64,000 bases of DNA from Hyphomicrobiaceae bacterium (GCA_020637815.1 JACKJS010000002.1:507501-571500), one strand, 5' to 3'. Positions 33,132 through 41,990 are shown, numbered from the stretch's first letter. Numbers and translations: made by a program. Notes: generated from the sequence alone by a model not told the origin.

Positions 33132-33372
33132 CGCGAACCGAGCATGTCGCGAAGGCGCCCATTGCGATGTTCTGAATCAGACAGTCAGCATTCTTTGCAC
33201 TGCAAAATGTCTTGAAAGCGACCGGGAGTATTATCCGCAGCCCGGCGCGGGGCGAGGACGTGTGCACTCTCTCACCGAGATGCACTCTCCCGCGTGCCGC
33301 GGAGTCGCGCCTCGAGGGAAGCAACATTTCGCCCGGTAATCCGTCCAGCGCCGGCGCGACAAACGGGCGAGG

Positions 33373-33403
33373 ACGAATGGGCGGTCGTATCCCGCCCATT
33401 CGT
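33373..33403. other. Perfect 12-bp hairpin
   Basis: ACGAATGGGCGG (33373-33384) and CCGCCCATTCGT (33392-33403) pair completely around a 7-nt loop. There is no long T-run after either arm, so it may be an RNA structure or binding site rather than a classical terminator. Confidence 0.5.
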
Positions 33404-33637
33404 TTCCAGCACCAGGATCGTGCTCGCAAGCTTAGTAGGTGGACGTTCTTGCGGCTTGCCCTGTCGTGCGGGCCGGAGCGCTGGCGTTCGAGCCAAAACA
33501 ATATGGCAGTCCTTCAAGCGTTCCATTGGCGGTGCTGTTTGCACCCAGCGTCGGGCCGGAACCGAGGCCCGCCGCGACTGGACACTTCCGAGCGCGCGTT
33601 CGACTTGGATGCGCCGAATCTTTTCAACCGTGTCGCT

Positions 33638-33682
33638 CAAAAAAATGAAGGAGCCCCAGCGTTGGGCTGAGAGGACTCCTTC
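33638..33682 (-). terminator. Hairpin with T-run on minus strand
   Basis: GAAGGAG (33647-33653) pairs with CTCCTTC (33676-33682), and read on the minus strand it is followed by a run of seven T (33639-33645). This looks like an intrinsic terminator for a minus-strand transcript, yet no minus-strand gene is evident upstream of it, so a small RNA is possible. Confidence 0.4.
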
Positions 33683-33919
33683 TTGTTCCTGCCGTGGGAA
33701 CACGATGGGTGAGGGATACCCATCTTTGATGGGCGGGGGGGTCCCATCGAAGTCAAAATACAAAAATTTGCCGCGCCGGCTCTGTACCGTTCGTAACACT
33801 CAGGCAGATTCTTCATCGCGCCCATAAAAGAAAGTTTGCCGGCATGTGTTTCCTACATGACAACGGCCGGTCGCGTTGTCCTGCAAAATGCGGAGCAAAT
33901 TCTCTCAATGGAGGCCATT

Positions 33920-34462
33920 ATGAGAACGCGCATTCGTTTGCTCACGAGACTTGGGTTTCTGTCGGTTCTAGCGGTTCTGGGACAAGGCCCGGCATCGGCA
34001 GACGAGCTGCCCAGCAAGGGCGTGACGCCTTATATGACGCATTTCGTGTTTCGACCCGTCCAAAGCCTAGACATCGCCGGTCTTGGCAAAGCCGTCCTAC
34101 TCGAGGCGGTCGGCACGACCGAGAACATGAAGGGCGAGAAGATGCTCGACAAGATGTCGGCGCGCTGCAACGCACTTAGCGTCGATTCGGGACCGAAGAA
34201 ATATATCGACGGCGCATGTGTTCTAGCCGACGCCGACGGCGATATGATTTTCTCGACATTCGACACACGCGATGTTGATCCCGCTCAGCCAGAGTTCAAG
34301 TGTGGCACGCACATCATTACCGGCGGTACGGGCAAGTATAAAGGCATCACCGGCCGTGAACCGTTTGCCTGCAACGCGATGCCAAACCTAGCCGGTGCGG
34401 GTGGCTACACAGCCATGGATATTCCCCACACGACAACATGGGAAATCAAGCCAGCATCCTAG
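33920..34462 (+). CDS. Exported protein of unknown function
   Basis: 180 residues. The start at 33920 has GGAGG 5 nt upstream and begins a signal peptide with cleavage near ASA-DEL. The mature protein is beta-rich. It has three or four cysteines and a segment ADADGDMIFSTFD followed by GTHIITGGTGKYKGITG, which resembles the barrel motif of allene-oxide-cyclase-like/dirigent-like proteins (G-GTGKY-x-G). No catalytic residues can be assigned. The next gene on the same strand is another small exported protein 66 nt on, possibly an operon. Confidence 0.65.
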   Translation: MRTRIRLLTRLGFLSVLAVLGQGPASADELPSKGVTPYMTHFVFRPVQSLDIAGLGKAVLLEAVGTTENMKGEKMLDKMSARCNALSVDSGPKKYIDGACVLADADGDMIFSTFDTRDVDPAQPEFKCGTHIITGGTGKYKGITGREPFACNAMPNLAGAGGYTAMDIPHTTTWEIKPAS

Positions 34463-34528
34463 GCCCGGATGCTCCCCGGCCGACGTGGCACCGAGCCCGC
34501 GGCCCGCTATACACGCGGAGGAAAGGCT

Positions 34529-34864
34529 ATGAAGAAAGTGCTCATCGCTTTCTGTCTGTCGATACCGCTCTTCGCTTTCCTTGGTACGCCGGCATTTTCC
34601 GAAACCAAGGTCGAGGCGACGATATTCTCGTTCGACGGCAGCGATTTTGTCCGATCCGAAACCACATTGATTGCGGATGGAAAGTCGGCATCGGCAACCA
34701 AGCTCGATCGTAACAGCGACGCATACAAGGCGTTGATCAACAAGCAATCATTTGTCGGACCAGCGACGTTGTTCGGTCATAGCTACGAAGCCAACTACGC
34801 TCCGCTGACCGGCAAGGACGGAAATCTGATCGGCGCCCTATTCGTTGGCATACCGAAAAATTGA
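34529..34864 (+). CDS. Stand-alone periplasmic Cache-domain protein
   Basis: 111 residues. GGAGGAAAG is 5 nt before the ATG at 34529. A signal peptide (cleavage near AFS-ETK) precedes a single Cache-like domain: ETTLIADGKSA, SDAYKALINKQSFVGPATLFG, YEANYAPLTGKDGNLIGALFVGI, the ending typical of sensor Cache domains. No transmembrane or signalling domain follows, so it is a free periplasmic ligand-binding unit that might present a ligand to a receptor. Ligand unknown. Confidence 0.7.
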   Translation: MKKVLIAFCLSIPLFAFLGTPAFSETKVEATIFSFDGSDFVRSETTLIADGKSASATKLDRNSDAYKALINKQSFVGPATLFGHSYEANYAPLTGKDGNLIGALFVGIPKN

Positions 34865-34880
34865 CTGCCGCACCTGTGAA

Positions 34881-34908
34881 GCGCGCCGCTCCTGCCGGGG
34901 CGGCGCGC
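34881..34908. terminator. GC-rich hairpin between convergent genes
   Basis: GCGCGCCGC and GCGGCGCGC pair over nine bases around a 10-nt loop, between the Cache-domain gene (+) and the HlyD gene (-). The T-tract is weak. Confidence 0.5.
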
Positions 34909-34928
34909 GCGCTTGTCGTGGAACGCCT

Positions 34929-35906
34929 CTATTGTTCGTGGAATGCGTGAGCGAAGCTGTCGAAGAACGGCTGTAGCAAGAAGTCGATCATCGTATGGCT
35001 GCCGGTGACAATGGCGACCTCGACAGGCATTCCGGGGTAGAGCTTCACATTCGGAGTCAGGGAGAGCTGATTGGACCCGACTTCGACGATGGCCGAGAAA
35101 TAGGTCTCGCCGGTTCGTTGGTCGGTTTCCGAATCTGGAGATACGCGCACGACCTTGCCGTCGACTACGGGTGTCGTCCGTTGCTTGTAAGCCACGAATC
35201 GCACGTTGGCCGGAAGATTGGGGCGGACGATGTCGATATCGATAGGCTTGATCTTGACCTCGAGCACGAATTTATCGTGGACGGGAACGATATCGGCGAT
35301 GGTGCCGCCCGGCGTGATCACGCCTCCCAAAGTGTGGGCCTGCAGGTTCATGATTACGCCGGTCTGCGGTGCGACGACGGTCTTGCGGGCAACCTTGGCG
35401 CGAGCGTTTTGCGCTTCCGCCCGCATCGCCACGAGGCGCTTTTGGTTTGCCGCGATATCGCCTTTGAGCTTCGAGACCGCTCTCTCGACGTCGAAGAGTT
35501 GCGACTTTCTCGAATAACCCTTCCGGTAAAGCCGACGCAGATCCTGCAGCTGTTCCTCCGAACTAGGGAGCTGCTCCTTGAGCGCGGTGGTCTCTGCCTC
35601 GAGAGCCCCGATCTGTCCGCGTATGGCGTTGAGGTTGGCGCTGTCCTCACGCCCGTCCAGTTTTACGAGGACCTGGCCGCGCTTTACGGCATCGCCCTCG
35701 TGAACGAGAATCTCGCGGACAAGTCCGCCGTCCAGGTGTTGTACGGTTTTGCGATATGTATCGACTTTCACCACGCCAGGTGCCAACGCGGCGCTCGTCA
35801 GATTCGCGAGCGATCCCCAAAGGATGAATCCGCCGAAGAAGATCGCCGTGAAAACCTTGGCCTTGCGGATGTATGGCTGAATTGGCGGTTTCATGTTCGG
35901 TTTCAC
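34929..35906 (-). CDS. HlyD-type periplasmic adaptor of type I secretion system
   Basis: 325 residues, shorter than most type I adaptors (about 430). One N-terminal membrane helix (about 18-42) is followed by a biotinyl-lipoyl half (HLDGGLVREILVHEGDAVKRGQVLVKLDG), a shortened coiled-coil hairpin, the returning lipoyl half (KTVVAPQTGVIMNLQAHTLGGVITPGGTIADIVP) and the beta-barrel end. The start is a GTG at 35906 whose GTGA overlaps the ABC gene stop; an in-frame ATG at 35894 is possible. It links the ABC exporter to a TolC-like outer channel, which is not in this window. Confidence 0.9.
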   Translation of the reverse strand: MKPNMKPPIQPYIRKAKVFTAIFFGGFILWGSLANLTSAALAPGVVKVDTYRKTVQHLDGGLVREILVHEGDAVKRGQVLVKLDGREDSANLNAIRGQIGALEAETTALKEQLPSSEEQLQDLRRLYRKGYSRKSQLFDVERAVSKLKGDIAANQKRLVAMRAEAQNARAKVARKTVVAPQTGVIMNLQAHTLGGVITPGGTIADIVPVHDKFVLEVKIKPIDIDIVRPNLPANVRFVAYKQRTTPVVDGKVVRVSPDSETDQRTGETYFSAIVEVGSNQLSLTPNVKLYPGMPVEVAIVTGSHTMIDFLLQPFFDSFAHAFHEQ

Positions 35907-37600
35907 GCAGGCGATGGGGACATTGAGGCCGACGCAAGCGCCTTGCGCCGCTTGACGTGGGCCAGAAGTGTCTTGGACGGGCCAAAGAAGGCTGCCCGCC
36001 CATTGCGGAGTGCCAGGATCTTATCGAACTCAGTCATGAGCATCGGCCGGTGAGTAATCACAACGACGATCGACCCGCATTCTTTCAGTTCCGCGATCGT
36101 CCGCTTGAGCGCCGCTTCGCCCTCGACGTCCAGGTTGGCGTTGGGTTCGTCGAGGACAACGAAGGCGGGGCGCCGGTAGATCGCGCGCGCGAGCCCAATG
36201 CGTTGTCTCTGTCCGCCGGACAGCATGTGACCGAATTCGCCGATCTCGGTATCGTAGCTGCTGGGCAGTCGCATGATCATGTCATGAACGCCCGCACCCA
36301 TAGCGGCAGCGACCACGTCGGACGAGTTCCCTCCCTCCATGCGGGCGATGTTGTCGCGGACCGTGCCGGAGAGCAGTTCGACCTTCTGCGGCAGGTAGCC
36401 GATATTGATTCCGAAGTTGTCTCTGTTCCAAGCGAACACGTCGGCGCCATCGAGGCGGATGGACCCCGATTGCGGCTTCGCGAGCCCGATGATGAGCCGG
36501 GCAAGTGTGGATTTTCCCGCTGCCGACGGACCGACGATCCCCAGGGCTTCCCCTGGTTCCAGGGAGAACGAGATGTCGCGCAATACGGCGCGTCCGGATG
36601 GTGCGTAGTTGACGCCGTGAACGACGAGAGCTCCGCTCGGCCGCGGAAATGGCATAGCCGGGGGGTACAAAGGCGGTAGCTGCAGCAGCTCCGTAAGGCG
36701 CTTCCAAGCGTCGCGTGCATTCGTCGTGATGCGCCATGACCCGATCGCCTGTTCAACAGGCGCGAGCGCGCGGGACATGATGATCGAGGCGGCGATAATC
36801 CCGCCAGCGGTGAGTTCATGACGCAGCACGAGCCACGCGCCCAGCCCCAGAACCCCAACCTGAAGAAATAGGCGAAGCGACTTGGTCCAGGCGTTGATGA
36901 GCCCCGACGTATCGCTGACCTCCTCCTGCAGTTGAAGAATATCGGCGTTGAGTTCGCCCCACCGCCGCGTAAGAGCCGGCGTCATGCCCATGGCCTCGAT
37001 CACCTCGGCGTTGCGAAATGCCATCTCCGCGTTCCGATAGCCATACGCGGATGTCATGTTCGCTCGATTGAGTCTTCCCGAGGTCAGCATGTGGTTGGCG
37101 ACGGCGAGCGCGATCAGCACGATCGCACCTACGGTGGCAAAGAGCCCCAAGGTCGGATGCAAGACGAAGATCAAGACGAGATAGATCGGCATCCACGGTG
37201 CGTCGAACAGCGCCATGATGCCGACGGCTCCGAGATAGGAGCGGAGCGTTGCCAAATCACGCAAGGCGTCCGTTTGGTAGGATACGCCACGAAGCGTGTT
37301 CTCGATGCCTCGCTCAAAGAGCGTTGGCGAGAGCATCCGGTCGATCCAGACGCCGATCCGAACCATGATGCGCGAACGCAGCACATCCAGCACGGCCATG
37401 GCCGCCAATGCCCCGGCAGCGAGTATCGTCAGATAGACGAGCGTCTCGACACTGCTGCCGGGGATGACACGATCATAAACTTGCAACATGTAGATCGGAA
37501 CGGTCAGCATCAGCAGATTCACCGCCGTGCTGAGCAATCCGACCGCGACTAACCCTTCACGGCATCGGGAAAGGAGAGCCGATAGCTGATTGTCCATCAT
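35903..37600 (-). CDS. Type I secretion ABC transporter (PrtD/HlyB family, no C39 domain)
   Basis: 565 residues. The permease half has six helices starting SALLSRCREGLVAVGLLSTAVNLLML...YMLQVYDRVIPG, characteristic of PrtD/LipB-type exporters, and no N-terminal peptidase or peptidase-like domain. The ATPase half has GPSAAGKST, LSGGQRQRIGLARAI and VVLDEPNANLD. The start at 37600 overlaps the upstream gene stop by ATGA. Such transporters export proteins with an uncleaved C-terminal signal. The upstream gene is the probable cargo. Confidence 0.92.
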   Translation of the reverse strand: MMDNQLSALLSRCREGLVAVGLLSTAVNLLMLTVPIYMLQVYDRVIPGSSVETLVYLTILAAGALAAMAVLDVLRSRIMVRIGVWIDRMLSPTLFERGIENTLRGVSYQTDALRDLATLRSYLGAVGIMALFDAPWMPIYLVLIFVLHPTLGLFATVGAIVLIALAVANHMLTSGRLNRANMTSAYGYRNAEMAFRNAEVIEAMGMTPALTRRWGELNADILQLQEEVSDTSGLINAWTKSLRLFLQVGVLGLGAWLVLRHELTAGGIIAASIIMSRALAPVEQAIGSWRITTNARDAWKRLTELLQLPPLYPPAMPFPRPSGALVVHGVNYAPSGRAVLRDISFSLEPGEALGIVGPSAAGKSTLARLIIGLAKPQSGSIRLDGADVFAWNRDNFGINIGYLPQKVELLSGTVRDNIARMEGGNSSDVVAAAMGAGVHDMIMRLPSSYDTEIGEFGHMLSGGQRQRIGLARAIYRRPAFVVLDEPNANLDVEGEAALKRTIAELKECGSIVVVITHRPMLMTEFDKILALRNGRAAFFGPSKTLLAHVKRRKALASASMSPSPA

Positions 37601-38256
37601 CCATGGTGCGACCAATGGTGGAATGACCAGTTGTCCGCCGAGCCTCCATCGTCATGGAACTGGTAGTGGTGTCCGGAATAGTTGGAGTGATCGCGGCCGG
37701 ACCAACCGTTGCCGCCGCTTTGTCCTCCGGTGTTGCTGGAATCATTGGTCGTATCGTTGACCGTGTTGGTGGCCGTATCGGCGGCGGGCTGGACCGACGT
37801 TGCAGCGGAAACGATGCTTGCGTCCTGGTTGTTGCCCATGACGCTGCTGAGATCGCTGGAGGCTGAAATCAGCGGCGTCCCATTGACGGGGTGGTTCGAC
37901 GGTGGGTCGAGAATGATCTGGTAGTTGCCGGTCAACGCGTTTTCCGCCGCGTTCGATTGGGACGCAGGCGTATTGGCCTGGCTCTGAACCCAAAGATCGA
38001 CGTGATTGGCTCCGCCGGACGTATTTGCCATGTAGTCGGCGACGACGAAGTATTTCTGCAGTTCGGGCACATAGAATTTTGTGCCGTAGGAGAACTGACC
38101 GGACAGTCCGACCGAATTGGCCGCGGCGGTTACAGGGTCGTCGAACGTGCCCGTGCCGCCCGCGTGTCCGCCCAGCGATGTCGTATCGCTGCCAGGAGGA
38201 TCGTTATCCGCGTGGCCGTAGAGCGTTACGTAAATATTGTTAAGTGTCGTCGCCAT
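37597..38256 (-). CDS. Putative type I secreted protein with YGxxDNDPPG domain
   Basis: 219 residues. AAGGAGTAG precedes the ATG. There is no Sec signal. Residues 1-130 form a domain with YVTLYGHADNDPPGS, GGTGTFDDPVTAAAN, GTKFYVPELQKYFVVADY, NHVDLWVQS and IILDPPSNHPV, shared with the Sec-exported protein at 31636-32154. The last 80 residues are low-complexity Ser/Thr/Asn/Gly/His/Asp without Lys or Cys, the kind of extreme C-terminus used as a type I signal. It is the first gene of an operon with the ABC and HlyD genes by overlapping stops and starts, so it is the likely cargo. Function unknown; possibly an extracellular carbohydrate-binding barrel. Confidence 0.75.
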   Translation of the reverse strand: MATTLNNIYVTLYGHADNDPPGSDTTSLGGHAGGTGTFDDPVTAAANSVGLSGQFSYGTKFYVPELQKYFVVADYMANTSGGANHVDLWVQSQANTPASQSNAAENALTGNYQIILDPPSNHPVNGTPLISASSDLSSVMGNNQDASIVSAATSVQPAADTATNTVNDTTNDSSNTGGQSGGNGWSGRDHSNYSGHHYQFHDDGGSADNWSFHHWSHHG

Positions 38257-38269
38257 TCCTAACTACTCC

Positions 38270-38461
38270 TTACATTTGGACGATGGCCTTCGAAACGGCT
38301 CGCGCCGTGCCGGTCGCCATGGTCGCTCCCTCGTTAAGCGATGCCTTGACAGTCAAGCGCCCATGGCGCGCCGAGATCTTCAGATCTGGATTCGATCGCG
38401 AATCCAGAAAGATCGGTGTACGCACCGCTTCCTTTGCGGCCGAAGCAGCGTATTTAGGCAT
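38270..38461 (-). CDS. Doubtful small ORF upstream of the type I secretion operon
   Basis: 63 residues from an ATG at 38461 to a TAA 13 nt before the substrate gene. The GAGGG upstream is too close to be a good ribosome site. The peptide is basic (SRSNPDLKISARHGRLTVKA) and not recognised. It may be leader sequence rather than a gene. Confidence 0.2.
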   Translation of the reverse strand: MPKYAASAAKEAVRTPIFLDSRSNPDLKISARHGRLTVKASLNEGATMATGTARAVSKAIVQM

Positions 38462-38777
38462 TCCCTCAAGACAGTCGGCAGAGCAACTGTGCGCGTGCCT
38501 GGTGGTGCCTGGGCGGCAAAGTTTGGTCTTTTTCTTGATTGGATTGCGGCAACGAGCGGGCCGGCGGGCCAAAGCTTCCTCGTGCCTTGCCCTCACAGCG
38601 GAGAAAGCGGCCGTTTTCGTATGCTCCGTCAGCGTCTTAACTCAAAGCGCTCTTTGGAGGGCCCGGTACGAAGCATACCAGCTTCCGGGACCTCACTCCG
38701 AATTTCGCAGCACTGCACGACACGCGAGGACCCGTTCAGGCGCGAGCCCTCTTGGATGCCTCAACCGGCTTCGGCTG
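38462..38777. other. Intergenic region, nothing identified
   Basis: About 316 bases between the type I secretion operon and the YHS-like gene, all reading leftward. No ribosome-site-backed frame, strong hairpin or clear palindrome was found. Confidence 0.4.
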
Positions 38778-39047
38778 TCAGCCCTTGAGGCTCGAATAGA
38801 ATTTCTGAGCCTCTTTGAGGTTGGCTCCCGGATCCTTCATGAAATCCGTCTTGGCTTGTTCGCTGCCGAAACAGAGGGTCTTGCCTTCGACTTGCCCGCT
38901 GATTGCACAATCGGTTTGGACTTCCTTGTGCATGGCCAGGCCTTCGGCACACATATTGTCGAACTCACCGGAGACGGCATAAGCCGCGGTGGCAAATCCA
39001 AGCGCGAGGACGGCCACGGCCGCCCGCGTTATGGTGTTCCTTCTCAT
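38778..39047 (-). CDS. Small exported YHS/TRASH-like protein
   Basis: 89 residues. AAGGAGG lies 6 nt before the ATG at 39047, and a signal peptide (RAAVAVLALGFATAAYA) follows. The mature part has three cysteines in NMCAEGLAMHK, TDCAISGQVEGKTLCFGSEQAKTDFMKDP, ending in a helix QKFYSSL. This is the YHS-type pattern (xCxIxG-x5-GKxxCFxSxxAkxxFxxDP) seen in metal-related periplasmic proteins. A metal-binding role is inferred; monocistronic. Confidence 0.65.
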   Translation of the reverse strand: MRRNTITRAAVAVLALGFATAAYAVSGEFDNMCAEGLAMHKEVQTDCAISGQVEGKTLCFGSEQAKTDFMKDPGANLKEAQKFYSSLKG

Positions 39048-39274
39048 CGGAGCCTCCTTGATCTCTGGAAAGAAGGCCAACGCCTTCTTGCGAGGACCCA
39101 TGACATAGGGCCGGGGTACGGACTGTTACATTTTGAACAGCGGCAAAGACGAGCTAGTGCTAGGAGGGTATGATAAAGTCCGTATACTGCACCCGCGTCG
39201 GCCCCGGTCGGCACGTGTGGAGTTTCGCGTTACGTCGGCATCCGATGGTCCGCTAATCGGCTGGCCACTAAACG

Positions 39275-40384
39275 CTATTTGACGGTCTTTATCGGAGACT
39301 CCGCCGCTAAGGCCTTTCCGTACGCGACGATCCCGTCGGTCGATACCGGCAGGTAGTTGCGCATCAGACCGTTCCAGCCAGGCACCACATCGAGATTGTT
39401 GAGGGCGTCAGCCCCGCAATTGAAATGGATGGTGTAGCTCCCGTCGGAATTCGGCTTGGCCGTTAGAGAATTGATCTTGAAATTCTTGGTCTTGACCCAC
39501 CCTTCGCGATTGTAGACCGTCACCGACCAGTAGCCGTTCCGGTCGTATTGCAAGTCCGGCTTGGCGAAGGTCATCGAGCTACAGCCACCTTGCGCGGCTG
39601 CGTCGTCGGACGGTTGGAGCGAGATGTAATGGGCGGCCGATGTCGGCAGTCCACCCCAGCCCAGCACGTCCGCGATCTGGTATGCCGGGAAGGTGATATC
39701 CCAGACGTCGGTCACGAAACCGAGCTCCGGGTGTGCTATTTCCGGGTTCTTGACGCTGCGTGCCAGTAGGTCGGCGCGCAGGGCGTTCAAGCTATTCGGC
39801 TCGTATTTCACCTCGGAAACATAGGGTTTGGCAGACCCTTGCTCGATCACCGGCGCGTCCTGCCGCTTTGCGAGTTCCTCGAGCCCTTTGGCATCGCCCG
39901 TTCGCCGCTGAGTGCGCATGAAGACGTAGACATGCTCACCGAAGCTCAGCTTGTCGGGGGATATCTCGACGGTCTGACCAGGGTAGACCACTCCGAGAAT
40001 GATATGATTTTCGTCGATGATTTCGATGCTCTGATAGAGATCGTGGTCGGGGAGTGTGATTTTCAGCCCCGCCGAGGCATCGAACACGCCATAGGAATAA
40101 TACAGGTCGAAATTGGACCGCACGACGGTTTGATTGTCGAGGTCGATGCCGTTGCGTTCGTGGCGCAGCACGTTTCCGCCCGACACGATGGTTTCTTCGG
40201 CCAGATATTTCGCCGTCTCCGCGCGGACGACGTTGAACATGTCCACCGGTACGCCATCGGCGGCAAAGGCCGGGCTGCTTACCAGCGCATCGCCATTGGG
40301 GGCGACCCCGGTACCGGGATCCTTCGCCAAAGCCAGTGAGGGGGCGAGGCCGAGCGCGGCCAAGAGCAGAAGGCTTTTCTTCAT
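39275..40384 (-). CDS. Exported DUF1254/DUF1214 protein (copy 1)
   Basis: 369 residues with a signal peptide (KKSLLLLAALGLAPSLALA). DUF1254 (VVRSNFDLYYSYGVFDASAGLKITLPDHDLYQSIEIIDENH) precedes DUF1214 (YWSVTVYNREGWVKTKNFKINSL ... YTIHFNCG ... PGWNGLMRNYLPV). These two-domain proteins are common in the periplasm of proteobacteria and have no settled function. The start at 40384 is selected by the signal peptide. It lies 32 nt after a second member of the family on the same strand. Confidence 0.85.
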   Translation of the reverse strand: MKKSLLLLAALGLAPSLALAKDPGTGVAPNGDALVSSPAFAADGVPVDMFNVVRAETAKYLAEETIVSGGNVLRHERNGIDLDNQTVVRSNFDLYYSYGVFDASAGLKITLPDHDLYQSIEIIDENHIILGVVYPGQTVEISPDKLSFGEHVYVFMRTQRRTGDAKGLEELAKRQDAPVIEQGSAKPYVSEVKYEPNSLNALRADLLARSVKNPEIAHPELGFVTDVWDITFPAYQIADVLGWGGLPTSAAHYISLQPSDDAAAQGGCSSMTFAKPDLQYDRNGYWSVTVYNREGWVKTKNFKINSLTAKPNSDGSYTIHFNCGADALNNLDVVPGWNGLMRNYLPVSTDGIVAYGKALAAESPIKTVK

Positions 40385-40416
40385 CGATGTATCTCTGTTC
40401 CGGAATGCGCCGACGG

Positions 40417-41487
40417 TCACTCAACCGGCTCGATTGTGGGGATCTTGTAATTGGAGAACGCTTCGACATCGGGCCGGTAGGCGCGTATCAGCAGAGACCA
40501 ACCGTCCTTTGGCGTATAGGCATAGTTGGGCGCCAGGTGGCGGCAGGACTCGTCACCAAAGGCCACGGTGAAGGAGCCGTCGTCGTTCAACACCACTTTC
40601 CGATTCGAGCTGACAATGTTGTCCGCGTTCGACATCAGGAACTTGTCGGACCCATAGACGGTGACGGAAAAGAAGGCGTGAGCGGGAACTTTAGGGAACG
40701 TAGCCTTGTAGCATTTTCCCCCAACTGCGCCGGGTAGGGCATAGGGCTTGTACATAGCGTTTTCGTCGGGCGACAGGCCAAGTGCGCCGGCGGTGACGTA
40801 GGTGTAGCGCTCCCAATCGTCCACGTCCTCGGTGCGGGTCCGTTGAACGTCAAGTGTACTTTCAAGCTTGTCGTACTCCGGGATCAAGGCGGCGCGAACC
40901 TTGAGCATAGTCTTGAGGTTCGGCCGAGACAGGTTGTCCGCGTCCAGCGCCCCTTCGATCTTGTATTGGGGCTGCAATGTGCCGGTCACATAGGCGACGT
41001 CCTCGGGCGTACCGTCGGTGCCGGTGCGGATGCCGACGGACACGTAATCCGTCGCAAAGTCGTTCCCCGAAAATTTATAGGTGCCGCCACCGTAGAGATA
41101 GAACGGCACCACGTGGTCTTCCGTGCCGATCTGGATCGACAGGAAACGGTCGCCAACGTCGGGAACTACGAGCGTAAAGCCCTCGCGCGCGTTCACGGTG
41201 GCAAGAGAATAGATTGTGTCGTTGTTGGGTGAGACCACCCACTTATCTTCGGCGGTGGACAGCCCCGGAAAATGGTAGAACGTGTTCAGTCCTACGCGGT
41301 CGATGAAATCGGCTAGGAAGGCGTGCGTTTCGGCGTGTATATAATCCCGCGCGCTCATCCCAAACTTCATCGGATCGACGGCCCAGCCGCTGCTGTCGAT
41401 GTCGGGAATTTCAGCCCTTGCACCGTCCATTGACATGATGGACGCAATACCGGCGACCATTGCCGACAAGGCAATTTTTCTCAACAC
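40417..41487 (-). CDS. Exported DUF1254/DUF1214 protein (copy 2)
   Basis: 356 residues from a GTG at 41487 with AAGGA about 9 nt upstream. A signal peptide ends near ARA-EIP. DUF1254 features include VVSPNNDTIYSLATVNAREGFTLVVPDVGDRFLSIQ and DUF1214 includes FFSVTVYGSDKFLMSNADN ... FTVAFGDESCRH ... DGWSLLIRAYRP. It is divergent in sequence from the downstream copy, so an old duplication or a heteromeric pair is likely. Function unknown. Confidence 0.85.
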   Translation of the reverse strand: MLRKIALSAMVAGIASIMSMDGARAEIPDIDSSGWAVDPMKFGMSARDYIHAETHAFLADFIDRVGLNTFYHFPGLSTAEDKWVVSPNNDTIYSLATVNAREGFTLVVPDVGDRFLSIQIGTEDHVVPFYLYGGGTYKFSGNDFATDYVSVGIRTGTDGTPEDVAYVTGTLQPQYKIEGALDADNLSRPNLKTMLKVRAALIPEYDKLESTLDVQRTRTEDVDDWERYTYVTAGALGLSPDENAMYKPYALPGAVGGKCYKATFPKVPAHAFFSVTVYGSDKFLMSNADNIVSSNRKVVLNDDGSFTVAFGDESCRHLAPNYAYTPKDGWSLLIRAYRPDVEAFSNYKIPTIEPVE

Positions 41488-41990
41488 GATTCAGGATCCT
41501 TCTCTCGAGGCAATCTAGCCGAATGCGCCCATCCCATGAGCACGCCGAGAGTCTTGTTCCTGGAAGCAACCGCAAAATCAACAAGGGCGGCGCAAAATGA
41601 ATAGCCATGCCAGGGCCTGCTATGGCGGCTTCGCGCATGCCGAGGCTGATCGATCGACGCCCGCGCGGCCAAAGATGCAATGCTCTACGACGGCTATGAA
41701 GCAGGCGAAATCCGCCAAGGCGGCACGGCTCAACTGCATGAACGAGCTCGCAATGGTCCAAGTCCGCGTGGAGTAGCATATTGCCGAATTTGGCTGGTCA
41801 GTTCATACGGTCTCCAACGCCTAATGGTCAGGGCCGCGAGGATTTAAATTCAGGTCCATGCGTTCATGGAGGCGATGGAGAGATACATGGCCACGTCACG
41901 GCAAAGAGGAGCACGATGCTTGCGGCCGCGACGGTTCTGACCGCGCTGACACCCATCGGCGCCGCTGCCGCATAGGAAGGAAGCGATGCA
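41488..41990. other. Intergenic region holding a signal-peptide-only micro-ORF
   Basis: 503 bases between divergent genes. The only notable item is an ATG at 41916 with GAGGAG 4 nt upstream that encodes just 19 residues (MLAAATVLTALTPIGAAAA) and stops at 41975, 15 nt before the cupin gene. This looks like a signal peptide that lost its mature domain, or a leader ORF. No other convincing frame was found. Confidence 0.4.

Larger units (their letters stand above)
33132..33919. other. Long intergenic region with several strong hairpins, no convincing gene
   Basis: 788 bases between the Crp/Fnr gene and the next exported protein. Frames of up to about 175 codons are open on both strands, but they lack ribosome sites and read as Arg/Ser/Pro-rich out-of-frame sequence. 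Hairpins at 33373-33403 and 33647-33682, and a GATGGGT/ACCCATC stem near 33704-33724, make a structured transcript possible. Confidence 0.45.

Noticed and set aside
33653..33675. CTGAGA next to a GCCC/GGGC stem, hinting at a TPP riboswitch
   Set aside because: The following conserved TPP core (ACCTGA, GGATAATGCCAGCGTAGGGA) is missing on both strands and no thi gene follows.
33272..33799. 175-codon minus-strand frame in the long intergenic region
   Set aside because: No ribosome site, composition of non-coding GC-rich DNA, and it spans hairpins and a terminator.
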